A stretch of DNA of 64,000 nt, from contig NZ_JAKGAS010000001.1 of assembly GCF_021532655.1 (NCBI RefSeq), positions 558,001 through 622,000 of the forward strand, read 5' to 3'. This stretch comes from Paraglaciecola algarum (lineage in GTDB: Bacteria; Pseudomonadota; Gammaproteobacteria; Enterobacterales; Alteromonadaceae). The position numbers were made by a program, and so were the translations under genes. Every line of letters begins with the position of its first letter. Position 1 is the stretch's first letter. This document shows, one piece after another, positions 37,098 to 48,100 of this stretch. Below the pieces are notes generated by a model. That model saw nothing but the letters and a program-made list of their open reading frames with translations. It was not told where the DNA came from and did not search any database.

Positions 37098-38545
37098 ATT
37101 TAACAAGAAAAATTGGAAATAAATTTGTCGCCATTTTCACCCTTTTAAGCATAGTGAGTATGGTTGAGGCTAAACAATCGCCCAACGTGGTAGTGTTTTT
37201 GGTTGATGATTTACGCTCTGAGCTAGGCGTGTATGGCAGTAAACAGGTGAAAAGCCCGAATATTGATGCCTTAGCAAAGCAGGGCGTAAGGTTTAATCAC
37301 GCTTACGCACAACAAGCTATTTGTGGGCCATCTAGAGTCAGTATTATGACTGGCTTGCGTCCTGAAACGTTAGGGATTTATTCGATTGATAGGTCAGGGC
37401 GGTTACGTTTAAATCACCCTGACGTGGTATCTATGCCGCAATTGTTTAAAGAGAACGGCTATCAAACAATCAGCATTGGTAAGGTTTATCACAGTACAGT
37501 AGACGACCAAGAGAGCTGGACCACCCATATTAAAAAGTTACCCAATTTTTATGCTATTGAAGGGAACGAAGGAGCTAAATTTGCATATGAAGCTGGAGAG
37601 GTGGAGGATGAGTTTTACAAAGATGGTCAAGTGGCCCGTGATGCTATCAGTACGTTAAAGAAGGTTAAAGATCAGAAATTTTTAATGCTTGTTGGGTTAA
37701 GTAAGCCCCATTTACCTTTTAATGCGCCTAAAAAATATTGGGATTTATACGATAGAAACAGCATAAAAGTGCCTAGTCGAGCCAAACCAGATAACATGCA
37801 CGGCTTAGCGCTAACCAAGTGGAATGAGTTGCGTATGTATGGAGGAACACCAAAGGAAGGTGACGCTGATGATGAAACCACTAAAACCTTAATTCATGGT
37901 TACTATGCCAGCGTGAGTTACATGGATGCACAAGTGGGAAAAGTCATGCAGGCTCTGGATGATATGGATTTACGCAAAAATACTCTAGTTGTTTTAATGA
38001 GCGACCATGGTTATAAAATTGGCGAATATGGAGCATGGAATAAACACTCGAATATGGAAATAGACACACGAGTACCCTTAATTATCAGTCGAGAAACCTC
38101 ACACAAAGGCCGTAAAACCAATGTGACGTCTGAAGCGTTAGTGGAAAATATCGATATTTTCCCAACTATTGCCCAAGTGAGTGGGTTACCTTTACCTAAA
38201 ATGGATGGACAAAGTTTAGTTAAGTTATTGGATGATCCTGCTATGCCATGGGCCGAAGCAGCTTACAGCTTACACTCCAGAGGAAAAAAATACATGGGGG
38301 TAACCGTTACCGATGGGGTGTGGCGCTACACGGAATGGCGTAAAAGCGAAACTCAGGAATTACTGGGTAAAGAGTTGTACTTACACAAAAATGGCGATAT
38401 TGCGGTGGCCAACTTAGCCGGAGTTACCGTGCATAAAGACACAGAACAACGTATGGCAAAATTACTATATAAGAGGTTTCCAAAAGACGCACAATCTTTT
38501 AATGCGAAGCGTGAGTTAGGCAATAACGCGCAGACTCCTCTATAA
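37094..38545 (+). CDS. S1-type sulfatase, iduronate-2-sulfatase-like
   Basis: The 483-residue formylglycine sulfatase has motif CGPSR (Cys77), metal motif [13 protein letters not shown], the [18 protein letters not shown] segment shared with the sulfatase at 2528, and [16 protein letters not shown]. Unlike the other four sulfatases here it has an ordinary cleavable signal (cut near VEA-KQ) and no lipobox, so it is likely free in the periplasm. Overlap with the rhamnosidase gene implies joint expression and a shared substrate. A MITE-like element begins within 4 bases of its stop. Confidence 0.9.
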   Translation: MNLTRKIGNKFVAIFTLLSIVSMVEAKQSPNVVVFLVDDLRSELGVYGSKQVKSPNIDALAKQGVRFNHAYAQQAICGPSRVSIMTGLRPETLGIYSIDRSGRLRLNHPDVVSMPQLFKENGYQTISIGKVYHSTVDDQESWTTHIKKLPNFYAIEGNEGAKFAYEAGEVEDEFYKDGQVARDAISTLKKVKDQKFLMLVGLSKPHLPFNAPKKYWDLYDRNSIKVPSRAKPDNMHGLALTKWNELRMYGGTPKEGDADDETTKTLIHGYYASVSYMDAQVGKVMQALDDMDLRKNTLVVLMSDHGYKIGEYGAWNKHSNMEIDTRVPLIISRETSHKGRKTNVTSEALVENIDIFPTIAQVSGLPLPKMDGQSLVKLLDDPAMPWAEAAYSLHSRGKKYMGVTVTDGVWRYTEWRKSETQELLGKELYLHKNGDIAVANLAGVTVHKDTEQRMAKLLYKRFPKDAQSFNAKRELGNNAQTPL

Positions 38546-38548
38546 GTA

Positions 38549-38831
38549 ATACCATTCGGCATTAATAAGTAGCCACTCAGAATGCATCCAGCGGTTTTTG
38601 GTTAAGGCGTCACTATTTAGTAATGGTTGTTCCCTTTCAATTAGTGAGAACCCACTCTTTGTAAAAAGTAACGCGCAAAACTCGCTGGGGCATTCCTTTC
38701 AGGCGAGTTTTAAAAGGGCTTACACTGCGTTGCATGACTTCGAAAGAGAACTACTATTCATTCAGTCATGCGCCTTGATTAAGCCCTTTTAAACTCTCGC
38801 TGAGTGAGCAATTATTATTACCGAATGGTAT
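38549..38831 (+). mobile_element. Foldback (MITE-like) non-coding element
   Basis: The roughly 283-bp element is bounded by perfect 11-bp inverted repeats, ATACCATTCGG at 38549-38559 and CCGAATGGTAT at 38821-38831, extendable to about 18 of 20. Inside are further stems: TCACTA/TAGTGA (38610, 38642), AAAACTCGC/GCGAGTTTT (38677, 38703), TAAAAGGGCTTA/TAAGCCCTTTTA (38711, 38780) and GCATGACT/AGTCATGC (38732, 38764). There is no credible protein. The left arm is present again, inverted, at 10731-10812. No clear target-site duplication was identified. Confidence 0.7.
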
Positions 38832-39021
38832 AATGCTAATATTAGTAGCAGTAGCACTAATCAATAACGCGGTTCACGTGATCTACAAATAACCCCAAGA
38901 TAATGGTTTTACTGGCAGTTGATTACTAAAAGAGTTTGTAAAGTTCAAACAATATAGGCGCTGAAATTCACAACGAGATTAAATGCAATGTTGTTATGCA
39001 ATTTACAATATTAAAAGAACA

Positions 39022-39048
39022 AAAACTCCGACTTAAAGTCGGAGTTTT
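39022..39048 (-). terminator. Terminator of the divergent TonB receptor
   Basis: AAAACTCCGACTT and AAGTCGGAGTTTT form a 13-bp stem around a single A. Read on the reverse strand it is followed by T-rich TTTTTGTTCTTTT. A second hairpin, GTGAACTAGG/CCTAGTTCAC, lies at 39060-39086 between it and the gene. The rest of 38832-39021 shows nothing recognisable. Confidence 0.75.
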
Positions 39049-39120
39049 CGTTTAAAGTCGTGAACTAGGAATACGGCCTAGTTCACTACATAGATTATTG
39101 CTTTTAGGCAATAATACTGA

Positions 39121-42100
39121 TTACAGTTTAACTGTTACGCCAAGGGTTACTCTGCGATCTGTTAAGCTTTGTTCACACAATAAAGTACCTTCGTTAAAGC
39201 ACCATCTTGTACGATCATCACGAGTTAAGTTAACTCCATCGATACCAACAGAGACCATCTCGTTAACATCGTAATTAACACTCATATTAAGCTGGCCACG
39301 AGCGCCAACTACTGGTGGGATATTAAATCTCATACGACCCAATGTTTCTGTAAACGCATCTCTCCACGTGTAACGCATACGAACACTAAAGTCATGTTTG
39401 TCATAAAACATTGTAATGTTATATGCATTTTCAGATAGTTTATCTAAAGTAATACGCTCGGTAACTACGTCATCAGCCAAACTAGGTGTGCTGTTATCTG
39501 TGTCAGTTCTGCCTAATATTTGGTTAATTGCACCTGAAGCATTACGGAACTCGTCTAACGCAGCCCCAGATTCTTGATAGGTGTAGTTGGCAATAATACC
39601 AAAACCAGAAGCCCAACCTAATTCGTCTTCATACTCACTTAAGTCATATTGAGCTGCAAACTCAATACCGCTTTGAGTTTCAGTGCCATTAGCATTGATT
39701 TGGCTTCGTTTTGCGACACAAATACCTTGTGTATCAGTACGACTAGAAAATACGTTGTAGTTTTCTGGTGGTACGTTAGGGTTAAATATACCGCCATCTT
39801 CACATGGTGCTGTTACATCTCGCTCGATCTGACCAGTGGCGCCGATAGGCTCAGCTGGCTCGTCTTGGATCGAAGTGATTAAGTTAGTTCTTTCTTTATG
39901 AAAAATACCCGCACTAACAAAACTTGAAGGTGAGAAGTAATACTCTAAAGATAAATCGTAAGACCATATTTCTTCAGGCTCTAGCGCAGGGTTACCAACG
40001 TTAACAGTACCAGATGCACTTGCACCAAAGGTAGCAGATGTCGATAATGAATCAAAGTTAGGTCGACGAATATCTTTACCTATACCTAGTCTTAATATCA
40101 TGTCGTCTGATAATTCAGCATTAACATTGATGCGTGGAAGTACAAAATCATAATCCGAAGACTCAGAGCTTGGGGTAACTACGCCATTAACTTCACTGTT
40201 ACCAAGTGATTCAAGATCAGTCGTTACGTATCTTACACCCACATTACCTGTTACAAAAACATCACCCAATTCAGCTTCATAATTACCTTGGACATACATT
40301 GCTGTAGTCACTTCCTCAATATCAAAAAATGAAGATATAGATGTAGTAGGAGTGGCAAGAAGAGAATTCACTTCACTGCCTTGTAGGGCGTTATTGGTCG
40401 CAATCGCATCATTGATGGTATTCAGTACAAGTTGCGGGTTATTGAACGATACATCGTTATCAATAATTAGATAATCGCTAACAAATAGTGTTCGGCTATC
40501 TACGTCGCCAAAGTTACTTGCTCCAGGTACAACAATTTCTGAGAACAAATCAGCTCTTGGGCGGTTCCAGTTACCAAAACTATTAGATGAAGACATATTG
40601 TCAGTCGTGTTGGTGGTTTTATTCCAACGGATACCAGCATCAACGTCAGTAAAGAATGAATTCAAATCAGATACATCATAAGTAATATCTGCACGCAAAG
40701 CCGCTTCAGTACCTTCTCGAGTTCTTAAGCCTTCGCCAATACTACGAAGCGCATAGTTACTAGGGTTAAGTAGCTGTGCCGTTGTTGGAGTCTCTGGTAA
40801 ACCTTGAGCAATGCCAAATTCAAATGTGTCATTGGCAATATTAAATATTGCTGGCGTACCGTTATCATTGAAAGTACCTGGTCCAGGCTGCACACCATTT
40901 GGATTGATAAAATCAAGTGATGAGTTAAGAGATGGGTTATCAGATTCTGAATCTGAATAAGATGCTTCTAAGGTTAACTGATACTTATCTGCACTATATT
41001 CGCTACCAAATGCAAATACTCGGCTAGTGGTTTGACGGGCTGAGTTACTGTTACCAGTACGTAAATTAGGATCTATTCTATCTCTGCCTCCAACAACTTC
41101 AGAACCTACACCTAAAATACCGCTAGTCACTACTTGTACTTCGCCAAGGTCTAACATGCCGTATTTGCCGTCAACCGTACCTAGGTTAATGGTTTCAAAG
41201 GTGTGGCCAGTAGTGTTATCAATAACGGGGTTACCACCTACACCAGAAAAGAACGCACGAGAATTAGTATCCGCGCTTTCTTGATCATTGATAGTTGCAT
41301 CAAAATAAAACTTTAAGTCGTCAGTTTTTTGTAATTCGATAGACGCAGTCATATTTTTTGTTTCATAATTTCTTGCGTTTAACGGCTGATCTAAAAACTG
41401 CGTTCTCAAGAAAGGAAATGATTCAGAGCTTGGGCTAGAGCCTGGTTCGTTTACTCGGTCTCGGTCAAAACGTGGATTAGCCGAAGCTACGTCTTGCTCA
41501 GCCAAACTTGCTGTTACTACTACACCCACTTTACCTAAATCGGTTTCCCAGTTGTCGCCGAAGGTTCCAGAGAACTTTGCAGTAGTAGAGTCAGCTAAAT
41601 CACTGTTTTCAGCTTGTACTCTAAATTGTGTTAAACGCTCTTTTAAGCTGTTACCGCGTAAGGTACGCAAATTAATAGTACCACCTACCGAACCTTCAAC
41701 GGTTTTAGCCGTTGATGCTTTGGTTACTTCCAAAGAAGAAATAAGTGCTGCTGGTAAATCTTCAAAACTGATACCTGTACGACCAGCACCTGAACTGACA
41801 GATGAAACACCGTTTATTTCTACTCGGTTAGCGCTCGTACCACGTATTTGAACACCAGTACCTACGCCATTTGTTCGATCAATTTGCACACCAGTAATAT
41901 TTTCCAGTACTTCAGCCAAGTTGTTGTCTGGTAATTTACCAATATCCTCTGCCTTGATAACTTCTTTGATATTTGCTGCGGCGCGTTTTTCAGCTAAAGC
42001 GCTTGCGAGTGCCGTACGAATACCTGTGACTTCGATTACTTCGGTTGACTCAGCTTGTTCTGTTGCAGATTGTGCAATTGCTGCCCCTGACATTCCATTT

Positions 42101-42156
42101 AGTCCTACGGCTATAGCCATGGCTAAACTACTTTTTTTAATGAGTGTGTGTTTCAT
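39121..42156 (-). CDS. TonB-dependent receptor, distinct TIGR01782 subtype
   Basis: The 1011-residue outer-membrane receptor has a signal ending AIA-QS, TonB-box-like TEVIEVTGIRTALASAL, the classic plug motif AEDIGKLPDNNLAEVLENITGVQIDR, and a barrel ending RVTLGVTVKL. The plug differs from the other four receptors here, which share ATDIDALPALDxGEALQ, so it was probably recruited separately and may import a different oligomer. AGAGGACC precedes the ATG. It is downstream of the mutarotase gene on the same strand. Confidence 0.92.
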   Translation of the reverse strand: MKHTLIKKSSLAMAIAVGLNGMSGAAIAQSATEQAESTEVIEVTGIRTALASALAEKRAAANIKEVIKAEDIGKLPDNNLAEVLENITGVQIDRTNGVGTGVQIRGTSANRVEINGVSSVSSGAGRTGISFEDLPAALISSLEVTKASTAKTVEGSVGGTINLRTLRGNSLKERLTQFRVQAENSDLADSTTAKFSGTFGDNWETDLGKVGVVVTASLAEQDVASANPRFDRDRVNEPGSSPSSESFPFLRTQFLDQPLNARNYETKNMTASIELQKTDDLKFYFDATINDQESADTNSRAFFSGVGGNPVIDNTTGHTFETINLGTVDGKYGMLDLGEVQVVTSGILGVGSEVVGGRDRIDPNLRTGNSNSARQTTSRVFAFGSEYSADKYQLTLEASYSDSESDNPSLNSSLDFINPNGVQPGPGTFNDNGTPAIFNIANDTFEFGIAQGLPETPTTAQLLNPSNYALRSIGEGLRTREGTEAALRADITYDVSDLNSFFTDVDAGIRWNKTTNTTDNMSSSNSFGNWNRPRADLFSEIVVPGASNFGDVDSRTLFVSDYLIIDNDVSFNNPQLVLNTINDAIATNNALQGSEVNSLLATPTTSISSFFDIEEVTTAMYVQGNYEAELGDVFVTGNVGVRYVTTDLESLGNSEVNGVVTPSSESSDYDFVLPRINVNAELSDDMILRLGIGKDIRRPNFDSLSTSATFGASASGTVNVGNPALEPEEIWSYDLSLEYYFSPSSFVSAGIFHKERTNLITSIQDEPAEPIGATGQIERDVTAPCEDGGIFNPNVPPENYNVFSSRTDTQGICVAKRSQINANGTETQSGIEFAAQYDLSEYEDELGWASGFGIIANYTYQESGAALDEFRNASGAINQILGRTDTDNSTPSLADDVVTERITLDKLSENAYNITMFYDKHDFSVRMRYTWRDAFTETLGRMRFNIPPVVGARGQLNMSVNYDVNEMVSVGIDGVNLTRDDRTRWCFNEGTLLCEQSLTDRRVTLGVTVKL

Positions 42157-42332
42157 TATGAGTGGTCCTCTGTTGTTTTTTGTATGTAATGTGTTGTCTT
42201 ACAAGGTCTAATTTAAACAAAAAACCAACTAATTTAAAGGTTTTTTAACATTTATTTGGCTAAGTTGTTTTAGGTTGTTGTTTTATGGTCTAAAACTTTG
42301 CTTGTTTTGATTATAAGTGATTGATTTTAAGA

Positions 42333-42351
42333 GGGTGACATGACGTCACCC
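42333..42351. other. Hairpin between mutarotase and TonB receptor genes
   Basis: GGGTGAC (42333-42339) pairs with GTCACCC (42345-42351). It lies just after the mutarotase stop on the reverse strand but has no proper T run, so it could be a weak terminator or an operator. Confidence 0.35.
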
Positions 42352-42412
42352 TTCAAACTAGCCTGACGGGCTTTAACTGGATATTTTATAGGGTACTTGA
42401 TTGTGTACTCAA

Positions 42413-42727
42413 CTATTCCAAGTGAAATACTTGTTTAATATCATTAACCACAGGTGAGTTGTCATCATTGGTTTGCATAATATCAGCCATAAAAGCCCAC
42501 CATTTTTTGACAATTGGCTCGAGAGGTAAATTGTCCATAGTATGGTTTTCGGTTCGTTTTAGTACCGCAAATAACTTGTTGGATTCCTCTTCATAAAAGA
42601 TTGAATAATCGGATACACCAGCATCTTTTAGGGCGGTGACTAATTCTGGCCAAATTTCATCGTGTCGTTTTTTGTATTCTGCTTCATGACCGGGTAATAA
42701 GGTCATGACAAACGCTATTTTTTCCAT
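42413..42727 (-). CDS. rhaM: L-rhamnose mutarotase
   Basis: It interconverts the alpha and beta anomers of L-rhamnose, speeding entry into the isomerase step. The 104-residue protein matches E. coli RhaM through its length: AFVM near the start, [39 protein letters not shown] and [16 protein letters not shown]. No signal peptide, so it is cytoplasmic. The ATG at 42727 follows AAAGGTG; the frame also has a GTG four codons earlier that overlaps this ribosome site. Its presence ties the region to rhamnose use. Confidence 0.93.
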   Translation of the reverse strand: MEKIAFVMTLLPGHEAEYKKRHDEIWPELVTALKDAGVSDYSIFYEEESNKLFAVLKRTENHTMDNLPLEPIVKKWWAFMADIMQTNDDNSPVVNDIKQVFHLE

Positions 42728-42795
42728 TTTATATTTCACCTTTTATTTGTAATTAAATTGTGTTGCCTTAAAAGAATAGGCTTTGGGAGTCGTTA

Positions 42796-44736
42796 CTATG
42801 AAATTACATTCACTGTACAAGTTAAAATTGAATTAATTTCTTCTGGGAGTTTGGCATCAACTATGATTGCTTCAACACCGGGCACCATATTAAACACTCT
42901 TTTTTGTTTGGTTTTGCGTAGGGTTATTGGTGTGTTGGCTGAAACTAACACTGAACATTTTTCTTTAATAATAACGATTTGATGCTCAGATAATTGCTTT
43001 ACACCTTCGTCGCTTGTGGCCACGAGAGGCAAGGTTAGGCGAGTATCACCTTCTTCGGGTGTTTTAGCTGATAATCGTTGCACCGATATTTTTAATGCAT
43101 TATCAGAGAATTCATAATTTAGCGAAAAAGGATTTTGCTTGTCGTTAATGGTTTGGCTGTAATCATTTTTTAACTGTGCTGTTACATCTATGTTTGATAC
43201 GCCGTTTTTCTCATTACTCGAGACCTTAGCTTCTAAATCATATAAATTAGTAAACCATTCACCTTTGGCGTTATAGGTTTCGATACGAGGGGTTAAAGCA
43301 ATATCTTCTCCATCGGGCTGAGGCTGTTGGTTATTCACTTCAACCATGTAATATTTAGGCATACTAGCCACCATTAGTGGGCCACTGAGTTTATGCCATA
43401 GAAGTCCAATTGCGCCGCCGGTTGCCTGTTGGATCTGTTGATTACCTGCTTTATAAAGTGAATCGTAGGAGGATACTGTGGCTTTAAGGCCTGCTTTTGC
43501 TACTAGCCATACATCTAATTCAGAAAAATGTTTTATTCCATAGTTTTGCTGACGGGGAATCGGTGTTTTTTTGGTTATTTTAGACAACGCTTGAGGTGTA
43601 TCTAACATAGTGGCTAAGGGTTTAGCATGGGCAAAAGTATGATGAATACAAGGTAATACATCATGACTGACATAATGAGGACCACCGTGTAGTAGTCCAT
43701 CGTTAGTGCAATTGGCTAATAACTCAGTATTTAAAAAAGCGGCGGTACCAAACTCTGGTTTTATATCGGCCATCAGGCCAAATGCCGGTTGGCAACCATC
43801 TGTGGTGCGGCTTCCCCAGTAAGACCATTTAGCATGTCTAGTGCCCCAGCTATTATCCCAGCAGCCATCCGGTACCATAAACTCTAAGTGAGTAGACATG
43901 GAATCTGATAAAAGTGTTAGTAACTCAGTGTCGTTTTCATGGCGAGCATACATAACTAAACCGTTCAATGTTTCTTCAACGTTGTAGCCTAAATCTATCG
44001 GTAGTAAACCTTTTTTACTTCTGGATTGACTAGGTTTTCCTTCACCAAATATAAATTTATTAGGCTTAGTGAAAAAACCTTTGATGCCTTTGGCTAAGTG
44101 GCGGCTTCTATCAATGTATTTGTCCTCACCTAACTCGCGACCAATTAGGTTTAGCGCATAAATAGCCGTTGCACCGTAATTAATATTAGTAAAGGTTAAA
44201 TCGAAATTTTTGTAGATGTAATCAGCTGCCTCAGCTAGACGTGTTGTCCACGCTTTTTTGATCTCAGGAGGTAATATTTCACCGTGATAGTGGAGGGTTT
44301 CAGCTAGCGCTATGGCTCCAAAAACGGTGATGCCTGCCCAAGATTTAGGATCGGGGATAACTGTCCAACTGCCGTCGTCTTTTGAGACATTGTCAGCCCA
44401 TTGCATGGATAAAACTGCAGCATCTAGGTATTTTTTATCCTTTGTTTTGTGAGCCATATGCATAAACGGATAAACCGCATCCATACAACGGCCATGGATT
44501 TTTTGGCAAGCAGGGCACCACAATGCACCATGGAGTTCTGGTTTGGTTTTGTCTACAACTTGATGCTGCAGCATACCATCGCACCAAGTTTTAAGTAGCG
44601 AATTGGCTAGCTGTAGATAATCGGAATGTTGCGACGTTACTAAGTCATTATTTCTAGCAGAAAATGCAAGTGGAAATGGATTCAACAACACCGAACCTGC
44701 AAGTGCTGAAGTAGTCAAAAATTCTCTTCTTTTCAT
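42796..44736 (-). CDS. Tat-exported candidate polysaccharide lyase (alpha-toroid plus beta domain)
   Basis: The 646-residue protein has a Tat signal (MKRREFLTTSALAGS). The first ~400 residues look alpha-helical, like an (alpha/alpha)6 toroid, with conserved-looking motifs LWCPACQKIHGRCMDA, DPKSWAGITVFGA, DNSWGTRHAKWSYWGSRTTDGCQPAF and IHHTFAHAKPLA; the rest is beta-rich (SLNYEFSDNALKISVQRL). That layout is shared by heparinase-type and several ulvan lyase families; PL40 is my best guess but unverified. His, Tyr and Arg residues in WGTRHAKWSYWGSRTTDG and IHHTFAHA are candidates for catalysis. The ATG at 44736 is chosen for the Tat signal. It lies just upstream of rhaM, 68 bases apart. Confidence 0.55.
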   Translation of the reverse strand: MKRREFLTTSALAGSVLLNPFPLAFSARNNDLVTSQHSDYLQLANSLLKTWCDGMLQHQVVDKTKPELHGALWCPACQKIHGRCMDAVYPFMHMAHKTKDKKYLDAAVLSMQWADNVSKDDGSWTVIPDPKSWAGITVFGAIALAETLHYHGEILPPEIKKAWTTRLAEAADYIYKNFDLTFTNINYGATAIYALNLIGRELGEDKYIDRSRHLAKGIKGFFTKPNKFIFGEGKPSQSRSKKGLLPIDLGYNVEETLNGLVMYARHENDTELLTLLSDSMSTHLEFMVPDGCWDNSWGTRHAKWSYWGSRTTDGCQPAFGLMADIKPEFGTAAFLNTELLANCTNDGLLHGGPHYVSHDVLPCIHHTFAHAKPLATMLDTPQALSKITKKTPIPRQQNYGIKHFSELDVWLVAKAGLKATVSSYDSLYKAGNQQIQQATGGAIGLLWHKLSGPLMVASMPKYYMVEVNNQQPQPDGEDIALTPRIETYNAKGEWFTNLYDLEAKVSSNEKNGVSNIDVTAQLKNDYSQTINDKQNPFSLNYEFSDNALKISVQRLSAKTPEEGDTRLTLPLVATSDEGVKQLSEHQIVIIKEKCSVLVSANTPITLRKTKQKRVFNMVPGVEAIIVDAKLPEEINSILTCTVNVIS

Positions 44737-45013
44737 AGCATATTCTCTTTTTATAGTTTTATTTATGAGCACATTTTGTTGTATTTAATAATATTTTGAC
44801 TAAATTTTTAATTGGCATGACAACATGACCTATGCCTAAAACATACCTTGAATAATAGATAGTATCAATCGGCTATTGTAGTCAAAAAGTGTTATTACGT
44901 TAATTGGCATCTTTATCTTAAAATTATTTTTTTAGTTTAATTTATTGGGAGAATTGGGGAGTAATGCACACTAGAGTAAAAGCTGCCTGCTGTTATAAAG
45001 GGGGGGCTTACAA

Positions 45014-45040
45014 CCCCCGGTATTCTTGATATACCGGGGG
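45014..45040. terminator. Hairpin downstream of the TonB receptor at 45126
   Basis: CCCCCGGTAT pairs with ATACCGGGGG around loop TCTTGAT. It is a very stable stem but without a long T run on the reverse strand. The gap 44737-45125 is otherwise AT-rich without a gene. Confidence 0.5.
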
Positions 45041-45125
45041 CTAATTTTAAAGCGCTAAAAATTAATCTACTTATGACTCTGTATTAAAGTTTAACCCTAT
45101 TTTTAGATAATTTTTATGTCTAAAG

Positions 45126-48100
45126 TTAAAATGAATAATTCACACTAACTGAGACAATACGGCCAGTGTAATCAATACGAGCGAGTGCTCTTTCATCATC
45201 TCCAAAGTACTCATATACTTGCTCATCTGTTAAATTATAAGCTTTTAAATATAAATTTAATCGCTCATTCACTTTATATGAGCCTGAGAAATCTAAGCGT
45301 CCACTAGCTTTCGTTTTCTTATTTTCAATTCCAAAATATGAATTACTACTTTGAATATCGAACGAGTCACGCCAGTTATAAGCTAAACGTAAACTAATGC
45401 CGTCATTTTCCCAGTAAGTTATTAAATTGTAAGAACGAGGAGAAACTTTATATAGTTTATTGTCACCTTCAGCACCTTTTTGATCAATGTAAGTGTAGTT
45501 AAATACTCCACCTAACCCATTCCAAGGATACGGTAAGAAGTCTAGTTTTTGTTGCAACGCAAATTCAACACCGTTTAATTTAATTTCATTATCGGCATTA
45601 TAATGACGAGTCACATTTACACTTCGGTTTACTACTTCACCGTCTGGCTTTGTAAACTCAGCTACTTGTAGACAATTACCTTCAAGGTCTGAATTATCAC
45701 CTTGTAAAGCGCCGAACTCTTCATCAATGTAGGGATATTCACCAAAACTGGGGCATGGATTATCTCTAGCAAATAGATCAGTTATCACTTTCTTAAATAA
45801 ACCGATAGAAACAGCACTACCTTCACGGTTATACCACTCGAGGGATAAATCATAGTTGTTAGCGGTATACGGATTTAATTCTGCTTTTGGTAAACTAATA
45901 TTAACATTATTGTCGCCACCATTCACGGAAATGGACGGGTTTTGTGATCTCAAGTTAGGTCTAACTAAGGACTGATAGTGTGCGGTACGTAAAAGTATAT
46001 CGTCAGTTAACTCCAAAGACAGATTTACTGATGGCAAGAAATTATCGTACTCTGTTTCATATTCAAATTCAGAAATCTGACCATTGTCGACTCGTGGGCC
46101 AACAAAGTCGTTTGTCGTATTTTCATAACGAGCGCCAATATTACCAGTGTATTCGATACCCCCTAACACTCCAGTAAGGTTAGCCATAAAATAAGCCGCA
46201 GTAATTGATTGGTCTACGGTGAAATTATTAGTATAAAAATTAGGGAAGCCGTTTCCATCGAGGCGCTCATAAAAACCACTTGGATAAACGTTCTCTAATG
46301 CAACAGGGTTTGTTTCTGTTACTTTAGATAAATCAGCTAAATTTCTTTGTAACTGTGATGCGGTTGCATCATTGTCAAATGTTTGCCAACCAGTTCCTTG
46401 TCCAAAGGTACCAGGAATTTTACCGTTAAAATACGCTGTTTGTTGTACAGACAGTAGGTTGTCGTGAACCAAAGCGCCTTCAATGTTACTGGTATCTAGT
46501 CCTGAAATACTGACTCGATTATCATCATTGACCAAAGACTCAACGCTATAGCGTCCACCGAATTGAATGGACGATATATTAATCAAATCTCCAAAACCAA
46601 ACTCGGTGTAACGCTCAGCATTAAATTCTGCAGCGGCCATATCTCGTTTAGGGTTGTCTACTCGTCCGTTAACACGAAATTGTACACGACGACCATCATT
46701 TGATTCATCTATCGAAGTTAATGTAGGACTTGTAGTGCTTGGCGCAGACCAGTTTAAATCGTCATAATTATAGCTATCCCAATTACTTAAAGTAACTATC
46801 ATATCGGCCATATTACCCTGACCTGTACTAATCTGACCGTTTATCCCAGTCGCAAGTGCTGGATATAAAGAACCTTCGCCACCTTCAGGGGTGAAGTTTA
46901 CTTCAGCACTGTGGTGCTGGTTATGAATAAAGTCGATACCAATATTCATAAATTGGTTTTCAGACTCTGAGTAACTTACTTTACTATCAATTGCCCAGTC
47001 ACCTTTGGCATAATCTGCATACAGAAACAAACCTTTTGAGCTTTCTAAAAACGTTGTTTTACGGTTGGTATACTGATAATTACCATCGGTGTAATGTACA
47101 TTGCTAACAAAGTAGATTGGATTACCATTGTCGTCATGTTTGTAGATGAAAGGCGCCGTGTCCATGTCAGGTTCAACCTGAGAGCTGAATTGGTGATTGT
47201 CATTGTTACTATGATGTAATCCAGTACCAACAACAACATCTTCTTTAGTACCATCTCCTAAATCTCTTTCTGTATATAGAACATGAGCGCCTAGCTTTAA
47301 TTCATCGCTTGGTTTCCATTCTATATTCCCGGTAAATGAAATCCGATCACCATCACTAAACTCTGTTACATTACGCGCATCAGAAACGCCTCTAATAATA
47401 GCATCATCACTAAGGCCAAATTTGGTTTTGTATTCATCAAGGGTTTTTGAAACGGGTACACCAGAGCGATTTGTTCCAACTAGGTCAGAATGGGCAGCTG
47501 TTTGCATTAAATCGCGACGAAAGGTTTGCTCGGATCCGGAGAATTTAAACGCAACAGCTAACTTATCTTTAATTAGATGTTTAGAAGCAGAAAATTTTAA
47601 GGTTTTATCAGTATTTCCTGTTAACTCTTCATAACGACCGCCAAAACTAACGCTATATTTACCATCTACTTTTGACAGAGCTTGTTGTAATTGCTGATCA
47701 ACCACACCAGCCATACCACCTGCTTGGATATCTGCAGTGGGGGTCTTTACTACAGTAACACCATCAAAAACCCCTGCTTCAAAGGCTGCAAAAGGATTAG
47801 TTCCACCTGTTGGACTAAAAGTTCTACTTGGCGTCGCAAAACTTTGACCAAAAGCGGTTGTTTTCACAAAACCACCTGATAATCCACGTAAGCTAATTGT
47901 TGATTGACGGCCTTCTCCTGAGCGATCTAACTGAATTCCCGGTATTGCTTGTAATGCCTCACCAAAGTCAAGTGCAGGTAAAGCATCTATGTCGGTTGCT
48001 GAAATAGCATCCACAATCGATGATGCTTCACGTTTTGTATTTAATGCATTTTCTAACGATGCACGTACTCCAGATACTTCAATAACCTCTACATTTTCAG

